Below the pieces are notes generated by a model. It had not been told where the DNA came from, ran no database searches, and saw only the letters and a program-made list of their open reading frames with translations. The translations under genes were made by a program, and so were the position numbers. This document shows, in pieces, positions 60,026 to 64,000 of a stretch of 64,000 nucleotides of DNA; the first letter of the stretch is position 1; every line of letters begins with the position of its first letter. Origin of the DNA: an uncultured Verrucomicrobiae bacterium (GTDB taxonomy: Bacteria > Verrucomicrobiota > Verrucomicrobiia > Limisphaerales > UBA1096); the NCBI GenBank assembly GCA_937770485.1, contig CALJHX010000030.1:1-64000 (forward strand), in the 5' to 3' direction.

Positions 60026-61234
60026 ATGAAATCACAACTGATCGCAATCGTCGCAGCCGTGCTGGTTGTGGGGTGCGCTACGACGCAGCAACCAAAACCG
60101 CCGACAGCCAAAGCACCAGACATCTCTATTCACGATGCTGCTAATACTGGAAACATCGAAGCCGTCAAACAGCACTTGGCTGATGGTGTGGATGTGAATG
60201 TAACGGCTGATGGTGGATTTACTGCTTTGCATTTTGCGGCTAGTGAAGGCTACAAGGAAGTGGTCGAACTTCTTATCGCCACTGGTGCGGATGTGAATGC
60301 GACGTCTGATCGTGGCGTTAAACCACTAGATGGGGCCACAGATCCGCACGCCACCCTTGATCGCCAGCCCGAAATTGCCAACCTCCTCCGCAAACACGGC
60401 GGCAAGACGGGTGAAGAATTGCAGCCGCCCAGTCAATTGCTACCAATCCCGGATAATCTCGTGGTCCTGACCTTCGACGACGGCAACAAGTCCGACTTCG
60501 CCAACGTCCCCAAGGTCCTCAAGAAGCACGGATTTGGAGCAACCTTCTATGTCACCGAGGGACTGGGGTTTCTCAAGAACCCGCAGAACTACCTCTCCTG
60601 GGAGCAGATTCGCCAACTCCACGAGATGGGCTACGAGATTGGAAACCACACTCAGCATCACCGCAACGTCACTCGCTTGAAGGCGGAGGAGTTCGCGGCA
60701 TCGCTCGCACACATCGACAAGCGTTGTGCTGAAAACAAAATCACCAAACCTGTGACTTTCTGCTTCCCTGGATTTCAGGACAATCATGCCTCCGTGAAAG
60801 TGTTGGAGGAGCATGGCTTTCTTTTTGCCCGGCGCGGCGTGGGGCCCGAATACAAAGACCCCGGCAAAGGAGCGAGAGGTCCGGCCTATGATCCCAAAGT
60901 CGACGATCCGCTCCTTGTTCCCACCACCGGCTACGACGGACCCGATTGGAAAATGGAAGACCTCAAATGGGCGGTCGATCAGGCCAAGGGCGGAAAGATC
61001 ACCGTGCTCTGCTTTCACGGCATCCCCGCCATCGAGCATCCCTGGGTCAGTACTGACCTCAAAGATTTCGAAAAGTACATGCAGTATCTCAAGGACGAAG
61101 GCTGCACCGTGATTGCCATGCGCGATCTCGCCAAGTATGTTAATCCTAATAACCGCCCCCAAAAAGCGGACCCCTATCAACCGATTCGCACACGTGTCGC
61201 GGAGATGAAGAAAAAGGCTGCTGAAAAGGAATAG
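60026..61234 (+). CDS. Lipoprotein with ankyrin repeats fused to a polysaccharide deacetylase
   Basis: 402 residues. Leader MKSQLIAIVAAVLVVGCATT with lipobox VVGC, then ankyrin units (SIHDAANTGNIEAVKQHLAD, GFTALHFAASEGYKEVVELL, IATGADVNATSDRGVKPLDG) and the tail start LLRKHGGKTGEEL. Instead of KAEGK and stop, the frame passes into a NodB polysaccharide deacetylase domain: LVVLTFDDGNKSDFANVPKV (metal Asp, near residue 150), EIGNHTQHHRNVTRL (H-x3-H site near 209), FCFPGFQDNH and ITVLCFHGIPAI. This enzyme family removes acetyl groups from chitin, peptidoglycan or similar glycans. The junction falls exactly at the tail, which supports domain gain by recombination there. Confidence 0.9.
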   Translation: MKSQLIAIVAAVLVVGCATTQQPKPPTAKAPDISIHDAANTGNIEAVKQHLADGVDVNVTADGGFTALHFAASEGYKEVVELLIATGADVNATSDRGVKPLDGATDPHATLDRQPEIANLLRKHGGKTGEELQPPSQLLPIPDNLVVLTFDDGNKSDFANVPKVLKKHGFGATFYVTEGLGFLKNPQNYLSWEQIRQLHEMGYEIGNHTQHHRNVTRLKAEEFAASLAHIDKRCAENKITKPVTFCFPGFQDNHASVKVLEEHGFLFARRGVGPEYKDPGKGARGPAYDPKVDDPLLVPTTGYDGPDWKMEDLKWAVDQAKGGKITVLCFHGIPAIEHPWVSTDLKDFEKYMQYLKDEGCTVIAMRDLAKYVNPNNRPQKADPYQPIRTRVAEMKKKAAEKE

Positions 61235-61258
61235 GTCCTTGTTCATAGTGCCAAAACC

Positions 61259-64000
61259 ATGAATCGCCTCTTCGTTGCCTTGTTGGCAGTCTCCTTCCCC
61301 GTCAGTGCCTTCGGTGCGCCTGGTTTGATCGCCGAGTATTTCGACCTCCACGAAAAACTGGGCGATGAATACGAAGTGCCCACCGGCCTGCAGCCCTGGC
61401 TGGTGCGCATCGACAAGCAGGTGAACTTTCCCGAAACGCCGGGTGAGTTTTACGGCTCAAAGCTTTCCGATCAGTTCATGGTGCGTTGGAGCGGCACTCT
61501 CAACATCGCTACAGAAGGCGATTACAAGTTCCTCATGAATTCCGACGACGGGTCGCGGCTTTCGATTGACGGCCAGCTCGTGGTTGAAAACTGGGGACCG
61601 CACAGCATGACAAAGAAGAGCGGCTCGATCAGCCTGCGCCCCGGATCCCATCGAGTCACAATCCTCTACCAGGAAGGCGGAGTCGGAGCTGGGTGCATTG
61701 CGACTTGGATCCGTCCCGGAGGAAAAGAGGAACCAATCCCCGCTTCGATTTTGTCCCACGATCCGAAGAGACTGAAGGCGATCAAGTGGGATCCGGCGCC
61801 CTTTGCGAAAACGCCGACGCAAACTCCGCCCCTTCCGATTCGCGATACCGGGATGTTTCCGGCTCGATTCGGAAGCTTCGCAGGCAATGCCCTGCGGGTG
61901 GGCCAGGACAAGAAGGGCGACAACCTCGTCTTCCGGGGACAGATCATCCGCCTCAACGAAGAAGGCAGCGCCTGCATCGTCTTCGACGCGGACACCATGC
62001 GTATGGCGGCGGGGTGGACGAAGGGCGGCCTGCAACTGAAAGGCGGCCCGATTAGCGGCGGTAACGATGTCTTCCCGTTGTTCGTCGGCAAGGCGCTCTT
62101 CACGAATGCCGCCGCGCCGGGCTGGGCCGACAGCGAGGGAAATTTCCGCGAACCGCGGAGCGCGGAAGACGGCGCCTATCCGCCACTGGGTCCCTTGCCG
62201 AAAACACAGGCACACTACCGTGGGCTCTACGCGCATGGCGACAAGGTGGTGTTGCGCTACACAGTCGGAAAAGACTCCATCCTCGAAATGCCGGCCCTCG
62301 AGAATGGCGTGATCACACGCACGATCCAGGGCACGTTTTCCAGGCCCGCCACGATGGTTTTGGCCAAGGTCGACGGCGCGCCGAAAATTCGGGTAGTCGG
62401 GGCGAACCTCATGGCAACAACCGGGAGGCACGGCATCGTGTTGCAGATACCCGCCGGGAGAACTCACCTCAAGATCGCCTACGGCACCGGGGTGGTATCC
62501 GCAAACCTCGAGGATCTCACCCCCTACACGGAGGGCGGCCCCAGCCGCTTTCCGGCGACCGTCACGACCAAAGGAAGAATCGCTCAAGATGATGGCATCT
62601 CCGCCTACCTGCTCGATCGCCTCACTCTCCCCTACGAGAATCCCTACGGGATGAAGATGCGGATTGGGGGCTTCGACTTCTTCACCAGCGACCCGAGCCG
62701 CGCGGCTGTCTGCACCTGGGACGGCGACGTCTGGATCGTGAGTGGAATCGACGAGAAACTCGAGAACCTGCAGTGGAAACGCTTTGCGGCTGGAGGCCAC
62801 GAAACTCTCGGCCTCACCATCGTCGACGATGTCATCTACACGGTGGGCGACGACCAAATCACGCGCTACCATGACATCAATGGTGACGATGAGGCGGACT
62901 ACCACGAGAACTTCAACAACGATTGGGAACTCACCACCAGCTTTCATGAGTTCTGCTTCGATCTGCAGAGGGCTCCGAACGGGGACTTCTACTTCGCCTA
63001 TGGCAGCCCCGTGCTCGGGGGCGGGCTGAGCTTCAGTCGCATGGGTCGCCACCACGGCTCGATCATTCGCGTCTCGAAAGATGGATCGGAGATCGAGCGC
63101 TACGCCACCGGTCTGCGAGCACCTAACGGAATCGGGGTGAGCCCCACTGGACAGATCACCTGCGGGGACAATGAGGGCACCTTCGTGCCACGCTGCCCGA
63201 TCCACTGGATCGACAAGGGAGAATTCCTTGGAGTGGTCGATGCGGCAGCCAACTACGCCAGCATGAATACCACCACGACCGTTGCCCAGCGTCGCGGGAA
63301 CCGGGACAAGCACCTCGACCCGGGCGAGGCTCCCGTGCCGCTGGCCTGGCTCCCCAAGAGCGTCGATAACTCGAACGGCGGCCAGGTGTGGGTCACCAGC
63401 AAAAGATGGGGGCCGTTCCAGGGAGAGATGCTGCACCTCAGCTACGGACAGAGCGCGCTCTACCTCGTTCTTAAGCAAAAGTGTGGAGATCTCATTCAGG
63501 GCGGAGTCGTCAGAATCCCAGTGCGCCCAACCTCCAGCGCGATGCGCGGCCGATTCAACAAGAGGGACGGTCAGCTCTATGTGGCCGGACTCAGAGGTTG
63601 GCAGACCAATGCCGCGCGCGAAGGAGGACTCGATCGCGTTCGCTACACCGGACGGAAAGTGAAGATGCCCAGCGCTCTTGAAGTTCGTGACGGCGGAATT
63701 GTGATCGGCTTCACGGAGAAACTCGACAAGGCGCTGGCAGAAGACCCGGGCAGCTATGCGCTATCAGGAAGCGACCTGCGCTGGACACACGCCTACGGAA
63801 CATCGGAGTACCAAACCGGACATCGCGATTCGGATGCCCCGCCGAAAGGCCGCACCAGGTTCACGGTCGATTCAGCGAGGCTCCTGCCGGATGGCAAATC
63901 GGTCTTTCTCAAGGTGGATGACCTGCGACCGGTCCACATGATGGAGATCAAAATCGATCTCGAGACCGAGAGCGGTGACGAGATCGTGAGCAAAATCTGG
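61259..64000 (+). CDS. PA14 domain protein of the PVC-type glucose/sorbosone dehydrogenase-like group (partial, 3' end outside)
   Basis: Open for 914 codons to the window end. Signal peptide MNRLFVALLAVSFPVSAFGA, then PA14 (about residues 60-150: GSKLSDQFMVRWSGTLNIAT, MNSDDGSRLSIDGQLVVENW, HRVTILYQEGGVGAGCIATW). After a beta-rich middle (about 170-400) there is a propeller-like part with AVCTWDGDVWIVSGIDEKLE, YHDINGDDEADYHENFNNDW, FDLQRAPNGDFYFAYGSPVL and ATGLRAPNGIGVSPTGQITC, typical of the DUF6797/membrane-bound dehydrogenase group found in planctomycetes and verrucomicrobia. Function unproven. A 673-codon open frame on the opposite strand is only a GC-rich shadow. Confidence 0.85.
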   Translation, partial: MNRLFVALLAVSFPVSAFGAPGLIAEYFDLHEKLGDEYEVPTGLQPWLVRIDKQVNFPETPGEFYGSKLSDQFMVRWSGTLNIATEGDYKFLMNSDDGSRLSIDGQLVVENWGPHSMTKKSGSISLRPGSHRVTILYQEGGVGAGCIATWIRPGGKEEPIPASILSHDPKRLKAIKWDPAPFAKTPTQTPPLPIRDTGMFPARFGSFAGNALRVGQDKKGDNLVFRGQIIRLNEEGSACIVFDADTMRMAAGWTKGGLQLKGGPISGGNDVFPLFVGKALFTNAAAPGWADSEGNFREPRSAEDGAYPPLGPLPKTQAHYRGLYAHGDKVVLRYTVGKDSILEMPALENGVITRTIQGTFSRPATMVLAKVDGAPKIRVVGANLMATTGRHGIVLQIPAGRTHLKIAYGTGVVSANLEDLTPYTEGGPSRFPATVTTKGRIAQDDGISAYLLDRLTLPYENPYGMKMRIGGFDFFTSDPSRAAVCTWDGDVWIVSGIDEKLENLQWKRFAAGGHETLGLTIVDDVIYTVGDDQITRYHDINGDDEADYHENFNNDWELTTSFHEFCFDLQRAPNGDFYFAYGSPVLGGGLSFSRMGRHHGSIIRVSKDGSEIERYATGLRAPNGIGVSPTGQITCGDNEGTFVPRCPIHWIDKGEFLGVVDAAANYASMNTTTTVAQRRGNRDKHLDPGEAPVPLAWLPKSVDNSNGGQVWVTSKRWGPFQGEMLHLSYGQSALYLVLKQKCGDLIQGGVVRIPVRPTSSAMRGRFNKRDGQLYVAGLRGWQTNAAREGGLDRVRYTGRKVKMPSALEVRDGGIVIGFTEKLDKALAEDPGSYALSGSDLRWTHAYGTSEYQTGHRDSDAPPKGRTRFTVDSARLLPDGKSVFLKVDDLRPVHMMEIKIDLETESGDEIVSKIW

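Noticed and set aside
61457-63478. A 673-codon open frame on the minus strand
   Set aside because: It lies fully opposite the PA14 dehydrogenase-like gene, which has a signal peptide and recognised domains. GC-rich codons on one strand commonly leave the opposite frame open, and this translation shows no domain.
1-64000. CRISPR array, rRNA genes, prophage structural genes or an intact insertion sequence
   Set aside because: No regularly spaced direct repeats, rRNA stretches, transposase DDE motifs or phage structural proteins were seen.

Overview
The window looks like chromosomal DNA of a Verrucomicrobiota bacterium, probably an aquatic Pedosphaera/Limisphaerales-type lineage. This is inferred from gene content, not from a marker search: paired DUF1501 and DUF1549/DUF1553 proteins, DUF1592 plus DUF1552 proteins, DUF1080, a prepilin-like protein with the H-X9-DG ending, an SUI1-type factor, CE15 esterase, sulfatase and many ankyrin lipoproteins.

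Layout. 1-4.0 kb: secreted sugar-metabolism proteins (isomerase-like, Gfo/Idh/MocA), NIPSNAP and TraB-like. 4.0-10.9 kb: an AT-richer accessory stretch with decayed ankyrin lipoproteins, a frameshifted GNAT gene, a metalloprotease lipoprotein, DUF1080, CotH-EF-hand and DoxX. 10.9-31.1 kb: core genes. These are a Xer recombinase; a minus-strand aerobic respiration operon in transcription order ctaA, ctaB, coxA, coxC, coxD, two small membrane proteins, coxB, SCO and DUF420; then glutamate-type dehydrogenase, cysS, LipM-like, nth, FmdB, NIF3, parB, def and a TPR lipoprotein. 31.5-36.0 kb: an unusual group made of a CoxII-like protein lacking most CuA ligands, an SCO protein fused to an FG-GAP/ASPIC propeller, and a beta-helix lipoprotein. 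36.2-47.8 kb: polysaccharide and PVC-type secreted proteins (CE15, DUF1592, DUF1552, DUF1501, PSD1, aldo/keto reductase), FtsB and a DHH phosphoesterase. 48-64 kb: a second accessory region with gene remnants, SUI1, lactonase, pseudopilin, an endonuclease/exonuclease/phosphatase lipoprotein, tRNA-Leu(CAA) between two integrase stubs, ankyrin genes, a GIDE-like membrane protein, sulfatase, an ankyrin-polysaccharide deacetylase fusion and the start of a PA14 glucose/sorbosone-dehydrogenase-like protein that runs off the window.

Two dispersed sequence systems stand out. (1) A palindrome with core CTTGGCCAAG occurs at least 17 times by hand count in the core parts, inside genes and between them, and is absent from both accessory regions; it resembles in behaviour the HIP1 palindrome of cyanobacteria. 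(2) The accessory regions carry modular lipoprotein cassettes: near-identical MKxLLxTxAAVLxVGC leaders, a common 58-61-base element before three leaders, and a common 3' tail coding HGGKTGEELKAEGK whose stop codon often overlaps the next ATG. Different payloads (metalloprotease, EEP phosphatase, polysaccharide deacetylase, lactonase, pseudopilin, ankyrin repeats) sit between these modules, many beside decayed copies. This looks like a recombining cassette family and is the best candidate here for an undescribed system.
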